From Pyrobaculum sp. (GTDB lineage: Archaea; Thermoproteota; Thermoprotei; Thermoproteales; Thermoproteaceae), in assembly GCA_020833205.1 (NCBI GenBank), contig JAJHQT010000002.1, positions 1 through 26,158 on the forward strand: 26,158 nt of DNA, given 5' to 3'. The position numbers were made by a program, and so were the translations under genes. The notes beneath the pieces are model-generated. The model saw only the letters and a list, made by a program, of their open reading frames with translations. It had not been told where the DNA came from and searched no databases. Each line of letters starts with the position of its first letter. The first letter of the stretch is position 1. Positions 7,453 through 14,133 of this stretch are shown one piece after another.

Positions 7453-8372
7453 AACTTTATTCTCGAAATCACCTCTTTAATATTTAAGGCGAGTTCCTCA
7501 GCTAGTCTTCTCATTGCTTCATAGGTCTCGGAACCCACGTGCGGCGTAACTACAACTTTTTCATGCGTTACTAATTTCCTCAGCTGCGGATTTTTCGGAG
7601 GCTCTTCTGGAAGTACGTCGAGACCAACGCCCCATAATCTGTCTAGGTGTTGCAACAACGCTTCGTGATCTATCACTTCGCCTCTGCTGGTATTTATCAA
7701 AATTGCGTTGTCCTTGAGGAGGGCCAGTCTCTCCGCATTGAGTAGTCTATAGGTCTCGGGAGTTAACGACACGTGAATAGAAACGATGTCGCTTTCTTTT
7801 AACAATTGTTCAAGCGGCACTTGTTTACCACCTATCTTTTCCACATCTGTACTTACATCAATTACATCTGTTGCTAATATCTGCATTCCAATGCTGCGGG
7901 CCATGTGTGCAACCGCTTTGCCGATCCTCCCAAATCCTATAACCCCCAGCGTCTTTCCGCCAAGTTCTATCCCTATGTACTTGCCCTTTGGCCACTCACC
8001 TCCTTTCACCTTGATGTCAAGGAGGGGAATTCGCCTGGCCACCGCCAGCATGAGACCAAGGGTGAGTTCAGCTACGCTTTGGGTGGGGGCGCGCGGCGCG
8101 CTGACTACGGCAATGCCTTTCTTTACCGCATACTCTACGTCAACGTTGTCAAGCCCAACGCCGTATCTTGCCAAGATCTTTAAATTAGTGCCTGCATCAA
8201 TTACTTCTTTATCTATTTTTAATCTTCCTCTAAATATTAAAATATTGTAATCCTTTACTATTTTAACTAGTTCCTCTTTTGAAATTCCAGGTCGTAAATT
8301 CACCTTCATCCCTATGCGCTCTAGTTGCTCTTTTATGAGTGGGTCAACGTTGTCAACAATCAACGCTGACAT
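7449..8372 (-). CDS. serA: D-3-phosphoglycerate dehydrogenase
   Basis: NAD-dependent 2-hydroxyacid dehydrogenase of 307 residues. It contains the substrate-domain motif RYGVGLDNVDVEYA, the Rossmann loop LGVIGFGRIGKAVA, and catalytic residues in NTSRGEVID (Arg), LPEEPP (Glu) and TPHVGSETYEA (His). This is the short form without the C-terminal ACT domain, so serine feedback through ACT is not expected. Glyoxylate or hydroxypyruvate reductase activity is an alternative, but the neighbouring aminotransferase favours phosphoserine synthesis. It is the first gene of a three-gene operon; a TTTATAAA centred 24.5 bases upstream predicts a leaderless mRNA. Confidence 0.9.
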   Translation of the reverse strand: MSALIVDNVDPLIKEQLERIGMKVNLRPGISKEELVKIVKDYNILIFRGRLKIDKEVIDAGTNLKILARYGVGLDNVDVEYAVKKGIAVVSAPRAPTQSVAELTLGLMLAVARRIPLLDIKVKGGEWPKGKYIGIELGGKTLGVIGFGRIGKAVAHMARSIGMQILATDVIDVSTDVEKIGGKQVPLEQLLKESDIVSIHVSLTPETYRLLNAERLALLKDNAILINTSRGEVIDHEALLQHLDRLWGVGLDVLPEEPPKNPQLRKLVTHEKVVVTPHVGSETYEAMRRLAEELALNIKEVISRIKL

Positions 8373-8392
8373 TATGGCGTTGATCTGTGTTC

Positions 8393-8400
8393 TTTATAAA
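8393..8400. promoter_or_regulatory. Symmetric TATA box serving serA and a candidate sRNA
   Basis: Perfectly palindromic TTTATAAA centred at 8396.5. To the left it is 24.5 bases from the serA ATG (8372). To the right it is 25.5 bases from the C box of the candidate C/D sRNA (8422). Both distances fit archaeal promoter spacing. Confidence 0.6.
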
Positions 8401-8419
8401 TGTTAATTTTTATCTTGTG

Positions 8420-8473
8420 GTGTGATGAGAAAACGGTCTAGGGATTTCGTGAACGCGAGACCGACGCTGATTG
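8420..8473 (+). ncRNA. Candidate C/D box guide sRNA
   Basis: Non-coding stretch with a perfect C box GTGATGA (8422-8428) and D box CTGA (8467-8470), 49 bases in total. The inside fits a double guide: 11 bases, a poor D' (about 8440-8443), 5 bases, a C'-like GTGAACG (8449-8455), 11 bases, D box. Length and spacing are typical of Pyrobaculum C/D sRNAs, which direct 2'-O-methylation of rRNA or tRNA. The upstream palindromic TATA box places the 5' end at the C box. Weak points are the degenerate D' box and a 6-bp complementarity between the two guides (CGGTCT/AGACCG). Target not identified. Confidence 0.5.
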
Positions 8474-8507
8474 GATAATTTTCTGCTTGTCTCCTCAGTG
8501 AATATAC

Positions 8508-8514
8508 TTTTATA
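8508..8514 (+). promoter_or_regulatory. TATA box, HTH-CBS gene
   Basis: TTTTATA centred 23 bases before ATG 8534, giving a leaderless transcript for the HTH-CBS regulator. Confidence 0.55.
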
Positions 8515-8533
8515 GCTATGCTATTTATTAACA

Positions 8534-9394
8534 ATGGCCGCTCTTTCTGACTCTGTATATAACGTACTAAAGGCGCTTGTGGAACTATATAATAAGGAGG
8601 GTGTGCCGATAAAGTCTAGAGATATCGCAAATCTGTTAGGCATACATGAAGGATATGTGCGCAACATGCTTTCAATTCTCAAGTCTATGGGTCTTGTGGT
8701 AAGCAAGGCAGGTCCGCATGGTGGGTATATACCCACTTCGAAGGCGACAGACGTGTTGTCAAGACAGACCTTCTCTATACCAATTACGTTGCTGGGAAAT
8801 GTTGTGGGATATGCTCTAGACGTTACGTTAATTGGTTTGCTGTCTGATAGACCGTATGCATCTATGAGGGTGATTGGGGATTTAACAGGGTATGTTGACC
8901 GTGAAGTTAAGATCGGCCCGCTACCTAGCGGCTTAGTTCTCGTTGGAAAAGTCATAAAGGCTGACATAGAGTCGCTGGTCGAAATCACGTCAATAGTCTC
9001 GATACCTAGGGCAACTGTGAAGTCCATAATGACGCCGAACCCCATAACTGCTAGGCCAAGTGACCCATTGAGTTCTTATATTAAGCTGTTTGTCGAAAGA
9101 AGATATAGAGGCATTCCAGTAGTTGACGAAGATGGAAAGCCTGTCGGTCTTTTAATGGCGTCTAAGGTTATGGAGGTCTTGGCTTCTTGTGGACTTGAAG
9201 CCAAGGTTCAAGACGTCATGGTGGGCAATCCGCCTATTATCCACGAGGAGGAAGACATTCATGAGGCAATCAGGTTAATGGTTTCCAGCGGCATTGGAAG
9301 GCTATTAGCTGTTAATTCTGAGGAGAAGTTGGTGGGCATAGTGACTAGGACAGATATACTACGGAGAATAGCTATGCTGGAACAGCTCGTATAA
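8534..9394 (+). CDS. Predicted regulator: winged HTH plus two CBS domains
   Basis: 286-residue protein. Residues about 5-75 form a winged helix-turn-helix (PIKSRDIANLLGIHEGYVRN, LKSMGLVVSKAGPHGGYIPT), resembling Rrf2/MarR-like DNA-binding domains. A middle part (about 76-158) has the pattern LGNVVGYALDVTLIGLL and GPLPSGLVLVGKVI, of unknown role. Two CBS domains follow (about 163-222, VKSIMTPNPITARPSDPL; about 226-286, VQDVMVGNPPIIHEEEDI), which usually bind adenosyl ligands. A ligand-responsive transcription factor is the natural reading; target genes are unknown. The 3' end overlaps the convergent PfkB kinase by 23 bases. Confidence 0.85.
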   Translation: MAALSDSVYNVLKALVELYNKEGVPIKSRDIANLLGIHEGYVRNMLSILKSMGLVVSKAGPHGGYIPTSKATDVLSRQTFSIPITLLGNVVGYALDVTLIGLLSDRPYASMRVIGDLTGYVDREVKIGPLPSGLVLVGKVIKADIESLVEITSIVSIPRATVKSIMTPNPITARPSDPLSSYIKLFVERRYRGIPVVDEDGKPVGLLMASKVMEVLASCGLEAKVQDVMVGNPPIIHEEEDIHEAIRLMVSSGIGRLLAVNSEEKLVGIVTRTDILRRIAMLEQLV

Positions 9395-10142
9395 CACAGT
9401 CGAAGTCGCGTCTTGAAACCACTCTTTCAGCTAAGAATCCAGCCACGTATTTGCTGGCTTCACATGCCGCAGAGACTAAATCATACTCCTTTAAAAAGTG
9501 GAAATATACTAAAACTGCAAGAAACACGTCGCCGCTCCCTGTGACATCCTCTGTCTGTATCCTTGCACTATTTAGGCGGTGGATCTTCCCGCGGTGTACG
9601 ACATAGGCGCCGTCTTCGCCAAGCGTATACACCACGGCGGGCCACCTTTTTGCAAACTCTACAAGTTCTTTCTCGGAGAGCTGAATATCGTCGTAGGAAA
9701 AATGAACCAAGTCCGCCTTTGGCAACGGCAGACGCGCCCGTAGATATCCCTGCAAGTCGGCTACTATCCTCGTAGCCTTTACCTCCACGTCTTTAAGCTC
9801 GTCGTAGACCGGCGCGAGTACCACTACGTCCCCTTCCACCCTTCTTATCCCCTTGGCCGGCTTTTTCACAAGTTTTACAGTCCTTGGCTTAGTTCTGTAG
9901 TCTAGTTCAAAGGTGGTTGTCTCCTCTGCCTCTTCCAGCTGAGGCTCAGCTCCCATCTCGCTTAGGAGACGGGTCACGTCGTCTAAGACCTCTCTCGAGG
10001 CTACCCCCACCGCTTTTGCTCTTACGCCAAATGCGCCGAGTGCGAAAGAAATGTAAAGAATAGAGCCGCCATATCTCTTAATGATTCCACTTGACGTGTA
10101 TATTATATCTACTGTTGGGTTACCTGCTATTGAGATTTCCAT
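9372..10142 (-). CDS. PfkB-family carbohydrate/nucleoside kinase
   Basis: Ribokinase-superfamily (PfkB) kinase of 256 residues, shorter than the usual 290-310. The N-terminal Gly-Gly of the family is at RYGGSILYISFALG (25-26), and the C-terminal signature EDVTGSGDVFLAVLVYF contains the catalytic base Asp205. The first residues MEISIAGNPTVDIIY form the usual beta strand with Asp12. Such enzymes phosphorylate sugars, nucleosides or sugar phosphates with ATP; the substrate cannot be told from sequence here. It is divergent from the ABC ATPase operon; the AT-rich tract near 10164 could serve both. The 3' end overlaps the HTH-CBS gene. Confidence 0.87.
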   Translation of the reverse strand: MEISIAGNPTVDIIYTSSGIIKRYGGSILYISFALGAFGVRAKAVGVASREVLDDVTRLLSEMGAEPQLEEAEETTTFELDYRTKPRTVKLVKKPAKGIRRVEGDVVVLAPVYDELKDVEVKATRIVADLQGYLRARLPLPKADLVHFSYDDIQLSEKELVEFAKRWPAVVYTLGEDGAYVVHRGKIHRLNSARIQTEDVTGSGDVFLAVLVYFHFLKEYDLVSAACEASKYVAGFLAERVVSRRDFDCVIRAVPA

Positions 10143-10158
10143 AGCCGGATGAAGCGGT

Positions 10159-10169
10159 AAATATATATA
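10159..10169. promoter_or_regulatory. TATA element between pfkB-like and ABC genes
   Basis: AATATATATAG centred 25 bases before ATG 10189 on the plus strand and about 22 bases before ATG 10142 on the minus strand. Fits a leaderless promoter for the ABC ATPase pair and possibly a second one for the kinase. Confidence 0.5.
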
Positions 10170-10188
10170 GTGTTATTTAGAGTGGTCC

Positions 10189-11157
10189 ATGCCTCCTTTG
10201 CTAGAGTTACGCAATGTAAAGATGTACTACAGCACAGCTAGAGGTGCCGTAAAAGCGGTTGATGGTATATCCTTTAAACTTGACAAGGGAGAGGCTATGG
10301 CTCTCGTGGGTGAGAGCGGAAGCGGTAAAAGCTCTCTTGCGTTCACGATAATTAGGCTTTTGCCGCGGAATGTGGCTGAGACGAGCGGCGAAATCTTGTT
10401 TTACGACGAAGAGTTAGGCGTCGTTGATTTGGCGAAGATGAACGAGGATGAGATCAGGAAGAAGATACGGTGGAAGAAAATATCGATGGTTTTTCAAGCC
10501 TCTATGAACGCCTTGAATCCCATACTTAGGGTGCAAGACCAGATGATCGAACCTCTTGTGTTGCATCTAGGTCTTTCGAAGGCTGAGGCGGTGAAAATGG
10601 CCGAGGAGGCTCTACGCTCTGTAGGTCTTGCAAGCGACGTCTTGATGAGGTACCCCTTTGAGCTATCTGGGGGGATGAAGCAAAGAGTAGTTATAGCCAT
10701 GGCAATTATGATGAGGCCTAAGCTCGTAATCCTTGACGAGCCTACATCTGCGCTTGATGTAATTACGCAGGCAAACATAATGAACTTATTAAAGGAGCTT
10801 AAGGCTAAGTTCGACCTATCTTATATACTCATTACGCACGACATAGCGCTGGCTTCCGAAATTGCGGACAAGATCGGAGTAATGTATGCAGGCAAGCTTG
10901 TAGAAGTTGCGCCAGCAGACGTCTTCTTCAGAAAGCCGAAACACCCCTACTCCCAGAAGCTCCTCGCCGCTATGCCAACCTTACGTGAGGAAAAAACTAT
11001 TGAATACATCCCTGGAGATGTACCTAGTCTCATCACCCCTCCCTCTGGTTGTCGTTTTCATCCTAGGTGTCCCTATGTCATAAAGGGCAAATGCGAAAAA
11101 GAGGAGCCGCCGACAAAACAAGTAGAGGGGAGCGAGGTGGCTTGTTGGCTGTATTGA
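10189..11157 (+). CDS. Oligopeptide-type ABC transporter ATPase, DppD/OppD-like
   Basis: ABC ATPase of 322 residues, the D-type subunit of a dipeptide/oligopeptide importer; in archaea such systems often import sugars as well as peptides. Walker A is GESGSGKSS (41-49), the signature is ELSGGMKQRVVIA, Walker B is LVILDEPTSALD, and the H-loop is THD. The C-terminal oligopeptide extension is present, with cysteines in SGCRFHPRCPYVIKGKC. No permease or binding-protein gene lies in the window, so the rest of the transporter must be elsewhere. One base separates it from the partner ATPase, with which it shares a 65-bp identical stretch. Confidence 0.93.
   Translation: MPPLLELRNVKMYYSTARGAVKAVDGISFKLDKGEAMALVGESGSGKSSLAFTIIRLLPRNVAETSGEILFYDEELGVVDLAKMNEDEIRKKIRWKKISMVFQASMNALNPILRVQDQMIEPLVLHLGLSKAEAVKMAEEALRSVGLASDVLMRYPFELSGGMKQRVVIAMAIMMRPKLVILDEPTSALDVITQANIMNLLKELKAKFDLSYILITHDIALASEIADKIGVMYAGKLVEVAPADVFFRKPKHPYSQKLLAAMPTLREEKTIEYIPGDVPSLITPPSGCRFHPRCPYVIKGKCEKEEPPTKQVEGSEVACWLY
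11044..11108 (+). repeat. 65-bp identical direct repeat, copy 1
   Basis: Bases 11044-11108 in the first ABC ATPase gene are identical to 12008-12072 in the second, including silent codon positions. It encodes the cysteine-containing oligopeptide C-terminal motif. Flanking sequence diverges immediately, which suggests gene conversion. Confidence 0.95.
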
Positions 11158-11158
11158 T

Positions 11159-12124
11159 ATGGCGCTGTTAGAGGTGCAGGATTTAAGGACATGGTTCCCG
11201 GTGAAGAAGGGCCTTTTCAGTCCTGTTAAGTATGTAAAGGCTGTCGACGGCGTTAGCTTTACATTAGAAAAGGGAGAGGTGCTCGCCGTCATAGGGGAAT
11301 CTGGCTCGGGGAAGACTACGCTGGGGAGAACGATCTTGAGATTAGTTAAGCCTATATCGGGCAGGATAGTATTTGAGGGGAGAGATATAACTAGTATACC
11401 CGAGTCGGAGCTCAGATGGTATAGATTCTCCACAGCCATGGTGTTTCAAGACCCCTTTAGCTCTTTGAACCCCTACCACACGGTGCAGTACATATTAGAA
11501 GAGCCTCTTATACTTAGAGGAGTTCCGCCTAAGGAGAGAGCTGAGCTGGTTGCCAAGGCGCTGGAGGAGGTTAGGCTTGTGCCGCCTGAGGACTTTCTTA
11601 AAAAATACCCACACATGTTAAGCGGAGGCCAGAGGCAACGTGTAGGAATCGCCAGGGCTCTCATAACGAGGCCCAAGTTCGTCGTCGCCGACGAGCCTGT
11701 TTCTATGCTTGACGTCTCTATTCGGGCTGAAATACTTTCGCTTATGCGTTCTCTACAGTCTAAATACGGCATCACCATGATCTACATAACGCATGACATA
11801 GCGACGGCGAAGTACATCGCAGATAAGATTTTAGTCATGTATGCAGGAAAGATGGTAGAGTATGGGCCTTTCAGAGACGTGATAAAAAATCCGTTGCATC
11901 CGTACACCCAGGCGCTTATAGAGGCGTTGCCAGACCCAGACCCGACTAATAGATTTAAAACTAGGAAGGTTCCGCCAGGCGAGCCGCCAAGTCTCTTAAA
12001 CCCGCCGTCTGGTTGTCGTTTTCATCCTAGGTGTCCCTATGTCATAAAGGGCAAATGCGAAAAAGAGGAGCCACCTCTTAAGGAGGTGAAGAGGGGTCAC
12101 TATGTGGCGTGCTGGCTTTATTAG
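11159..12124 (+). CDS. Oligopeptide-type ABC transporter ATPase, DppF/OppF-like
   Basis: Second ABC ATPase of 321 residues, the F-type partner of the preceding gene. It opens with LLEVQDLRTWFPVKKGLF, where WFPVKKG is typical of OppF/DppF. Walker A is GESGSGKTT, the signature LSGGQRQRVGIARAL, Walker B FVVADEPVSMLD, and the H-loop THD. The C-terminal oligopeptide motif matches the first subunit exactly at DNA level over 65 bp. The two ATPases would form the heterodimeric motor of one importer. One-base spacing indicates a single transcript. Confidence 0.93.
   Translation: MALLEVQDLRTWFPVKKGLFSPVKYVKAVDGVSFTLEKGEVLAVIGESGSGKTTLGRTILRLVKPISGRIVFEGRDITSIPESELRWYRFSTAMVFQDPFSSLNPYHTVQYILEEPLILRGVPPKERAELVAKALEEVRLVPPEDFLKKYPHMLSGGQRQRVGIARALITRPKFVVADEPVSMLDVSIRAEILSLMRSLQSKYGITMIYITHDIATAKYIADKILVMYAGKMVEYGPFRDVIKNPLHPYTQALIEALPDPDPTNRFKTRKVPPGEPPSLLNPPSGCRFHPRCPYVIKGKCEKEEPPLKEVKRGHYVACWLY
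12008..12072 (+). repeat. 65-bp identical direct repeat, copy 2
   Basis: Identical to 11044-11108; see that entry. Lies at the same place in the paralogous ATPase. Confidence 0.95.
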
Positions 12125-12176
12125 TAAGTCTTTATGTCAACAAGTCACAACAAGCGCTACGACTTGCACTTCAACG

Positions 12177-12184
12177 AATATAAA
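12177..12184 (+). promoter_or_regulatory. TATA box, gene at 12204
   Basis: AATATAAA centred 23.5 bases before ATG 12204, predicting a leaderless mRNA independent of the ABC operon. Confidence 0.5.
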
Positions 12185-12203
12185 GAGACTGGTAAGATAG
12201 TCT

Positions 12204-12632
12204 ATGAGAATCGAGAGGACGGGTCAGCCGGTGTCTAAACTTCTCCAGCAACTGGAGGAAGATCTGCGGCGCGATGACATAATACATCTCGAGAGAGTTC
12301 CCTCCCCTCGTGCCGGCGAGAAGTATAGAGAAGTCGTCTCGAGATTCTTTACAGAGTTTGGCATAGCGACAGTTTACATAAGGGTACGGAGCTCAGCCTT
12401 TGAGAGGCGGTATGTGATAAATGCAAAGTACGACTGGGCTATGGGAGGTATCGTAGAGGGATGGATCGTGGAGGGAGACGTAGTAAGGATATACGAGCCT
12501 ATAGCCGTTAGTCTCGGCGATATCGGCAAAGCGTTAGATTACTACGGAGAGGCCTTTTGGAAAGCCGAAGAGAGATTGTTGTCGAAGAAGATGACAGAGG
12601 CGTATGCCGAGGAGAGACCCCCGGCGGATTAG
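12204..12632 (+). CDS. Conserved-looking hypothetical protein
   Basis: Not recognised. A soluble 142-residue protein: an amphipathic N-terminal helix (PVSKLLQQLEEDLRRDD), a mixed beta region with ATVYIRVRSSAFERRYVIN and WAMGGIVEGWIVEGDVVRIY, then a charged C-terminal helix (DYYGEAFWKAEERLLSKKM). No cysteines, signal peptide or membrane helix. Codon use and charge look like the surrounding genes. Its own TATA box and a four-base overlap with the convergent S4e gene support it as real. Confidence 0.75.
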   Translation: MRIERTGQPVSKLLQQLEEDLRRDDIIHLERVPSPRAGEKYREVVSRFFTEFGIATVYIRVRSSAFERRYVINAKYDWAMGGIVEGWIVEGDVVRIYEPIAVSLGDIGKALDYYGEAFWKAEERLLSKKMTEAYAEERPPAD

Positions 12633-13345
12633 GGGGCTATCTTTATGACAGGCGTCTCTATCCCCACCGCCATCACGTAGTTTAGAATTGTTCTTTTTAC
12701 TTCGTCGCCTCTCTTTATAGCCACGACGGACTGACGTCTTTTAAGCGTCCACACGACTTCGTACAACTGACCGGAGAAGCCTACGTTGCTGCCGTGTGTA
12801 ACTACTACGTTGTTTCCTAACTTCAGCGGGATGTGGGCCTTTATTGTTTTATTGGGAATATCATAGAGAATTGTGTCAAAGGTCTTGATCTGCCGACCCA
12901 CGTCTTGAGGCACTATCAGATTCCTCCCGTCGTGGAAATGTAACTGCAGTCTTCCGCCTCTTACCGAGGTTTTGCCCTCCACTCTCAATAATTTTAGAGA
13001 AGCCTCTTGCGTAGGTATTGGCAACAGTGCGTAGTATCTATCTTTGTCTGGAACCACGCGGTAGACTTCTCCGGTGGGTACGATTTCTATCACATCCATT
13101 AGTCCCACGGGGAATTTGTAATCTCGCCTTACGGCTCCGTCTACTTTTACATAGCCTCTACTTATTATGTATCTGGCCTCACGCATCGTCTTGGCGTATT
13201 TTAACACATCTCTTATAATCAAGGCCAGCGGCAGAGAATAGGCAAGACTATGCGGGCCTGGAGAAGGTCTTACGACCCAGACGCCCCCCTCTTTCCGCGG
13301 TATGGGCCACCAGTATGGGGCAAGAGTTCTGCGTAGGTGCACCAT
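12629..13345 (-). CDS. rps4e: 30S ribosomal protein S4e
   Basis: Small-subunit protein S4e, 238 residues, the normal archaeal length. It begins with the family's VHLRRTLAPYWWPIPRKE, then an S4-type RNA-binding segment (about 38-100, including AKTMREARYIISRGYVKVDG and RRDYKFPVGLMDVI), a central RS4NT/S4e domain and a C-terminal KOW-like segment (KLGNNVVVTHGSNVGFSGQL). Four bases downstream of the L24 stop, so the two are co-transcribed, as in archaeal ribosomal operons. The expected next gene (L5) is absent, consistent with the dispersed ribosomal operons of Thermoproteales. Confidence 0.95.
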   Translation of the reverse strand: MVHLRRTLAPYWWPIPRKEGGVWVVRPSPGPHSLAYSLPLALIIRDVLKYAKTMREARYIISRGYVKVDGAVRRDYKFPVGLMDVIEIVPTGEVYRVVPDKDRYYALLPIPTQEASLKLLRVEGKTSVRGGRLQLHFHDGRNLIVPQDVGRQIKTFDTILYDIPNKTIKAHIPLKLGNNVVVTHGSNVGFSGQLYEVVWTLKRRQSVVAIKRGDEVKRTILNYVMAVGIETPVIKIAP

Positions 13346-13349
13346 AGTC

Positions 13350-13718
13350 TTACCTTTTTCTTCTTTCGATTATTTTTTGCCTCGTCTTATCTGACACGTC
13401 TACGTCTACTATGACGACTTTAGATGGATGAATCGGATAGTATACTGTCTGGCCTTTGCTGTTAGTACGGGTGGCGCCTTCGACATATATTCTCACTCGT
13501 TTAAGGTCTACCTTGACCACTTTTCCCGTAACGCCCTTGAAGTCGCCTCTCATTATTAATACGGTATCTCCGCGTCTTACAGGAAGTCGCTTTACTCCCA
13601 GCTTCTTCTGAAGTTCAGGCGACAGCTTGGCATTTAGAAGCTTATGCCTTAGATGCAGAGGTGCATTGTAGAGACTTAACCTTTGTTTCCTAGGTTGCTT
13701 AGACGTAGTAAACGACAT
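13350..13718 (-). CDS. rpl24: 50S ribosomal protein L24
   Basis: Universal large-subunit protein L24 (eukaryotic L26 family), 122 residues. Family features are the basic N-terminal part [20 protein letters not shown] and the KOW motif at about 47-74 ([20 protein letters not shown]), followed by [19 protein letters not shown]. The start at 13718 is supported by a TATA box 25.5 bases upstream, giving a leaderless L24-S4e mRNA. Confidence 0.95.
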   Translation of the reverse strand: MSFTTSKQPRKQRLSLYNAPLHLRHKLLNAKLSPELQKKLGVKRLPVRRGDTVLIMRGDFKGVTGKVVKVDLKRVRIYVEGATRTNSKGQTVYYPIHPSKVVIVDVDVSDKTRQKIIERRKR

Positions 13719-13739
13719 AGGGCGCGTTGAGGTGGACTA

Positions 13740-13747
13740 TTTTAAAA
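13740..13747 (-). promoter_or_regulatory. TATA box, L24-S4e operon
   Basis: TTTTAAAA centred 25.5 bases before the L24 start codon. Confidence 0.6.
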
Positions 13748-13760
13748 TTTTTGTACATAG

Positions 13761-13918
13761 AACGCCGAAGGCGTTGCTGTCGTCCAATAGTTATTCGCTG
13801 TCTTTTGGCATAGACCCTGAGAGATGTGCTATTTCTAGAGGCAATAGCTGTCAAGATAGGCCCTGCTTTGCAGACATCTCTCTCGTATTCGTCTCTTTTA
13901 AGCATAGCTCGATAACTA
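13761..13918. ncRNA. Possible structured RNA of unknown strand
   Basis: The gap between rpl24 and a small ORF has no convincing protein gene but holds nested inverted repeats: a 6-bp hairpin (AACGCC/GGCGTT, 13761-13775), an outer 7-bp pair (13788-13794 with 13912-13918), a perfect 9-bp pair (13819-13827 with 13874-13882), and inside it hairpins of 6 bp (13828-13848) and 4 bp (13863-13873). This could be a folded RNA. Against it, the stems are AT-rich for a hyperthermophile and no known RNA signature is visible. Low confidence; strand unresolved. Confidence 0.2.
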
Positions 13919-13969
13919 CTACTGGTCGGTGTGGCGTGTAGCGTCTGTTCTGTGGATATTTTTCTACGT

Positions 13970-14089
13970 TTAACGAGTGTTTATGCGTCTATCACTTCTT
14001 GTCAACGCTTTATTCAGTTCTTCGAGTTCTCTTAAGATGCGCGTGTTTATTTCTATGAGTCTCTGCATATGTCTTTTGATTTCCTCCAT
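13970..14089 (-). CDS. Small ORF, 39 residues, charged helix
   Basis: A 39-codon frame starting MEEIKRHMQRLIEINTRILR and ending RRINTR. It is highly charged with leucine/isoleucine at heptad-like spacing, so probably a single helix or short coiled coil. It is supported by an AT-palindromic TATA element (centre 14114.5) located 25.5 bases before its ATG, the same spacing as for recognised genes here. I know no family for it. It may be a real small protein divergent from the beta-CASP nuclease gene, or chance. Confidence 0.45.
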   Translation of the reverse strand: MEEIKRHMQRLIEINTRILRELEELNKALTRSDRRINTR

Positions 14090-14110
14090 GGGTCTATATA
14101 TGGCGGTGAA

Positions 14111-14118
14111 AAATATTT
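14111..14118. promoter_or_regulatory. Symmetric TATA element, small ORF and beta-CASP gene
   Basis: AAATATTT within AAAAATATTTTTTATT. Centre is 25.5 bases from the small ORF's ATG (14089) on the minus strand. It is 19.5 bases from GTG 14134 and 28.5 from GTG 14143 on the plus strand; the adjoining T-rich part could be the actual plus-strand box. Confidence 0.45.
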
Positions 14119-14133
14119 TTTATTCCGCTGGTC

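Noticed and set aside
10189..12124. Full peptide transporter operon
   Set aside because: Only the two ATPase genes are present; no binding protein or permease genes adjoin them in the window.
13699..13905. A 68-codon minus-strand frame (MLKRDEYERDVCKAGPILTA...) upstream of L24
   Set aside because: It runs across the L24 TATA box and into the L24 start, has no promoter of its own at the usual spacing and no recognisable motif.
13740..13960. Possible type T RNase P RNA or SRP RNA in the structured gap
   Set aside because: No conserved core motifs such as GAGGAAAGTCC or ACAGAA, and no SRP S-domain signature, on either strand.
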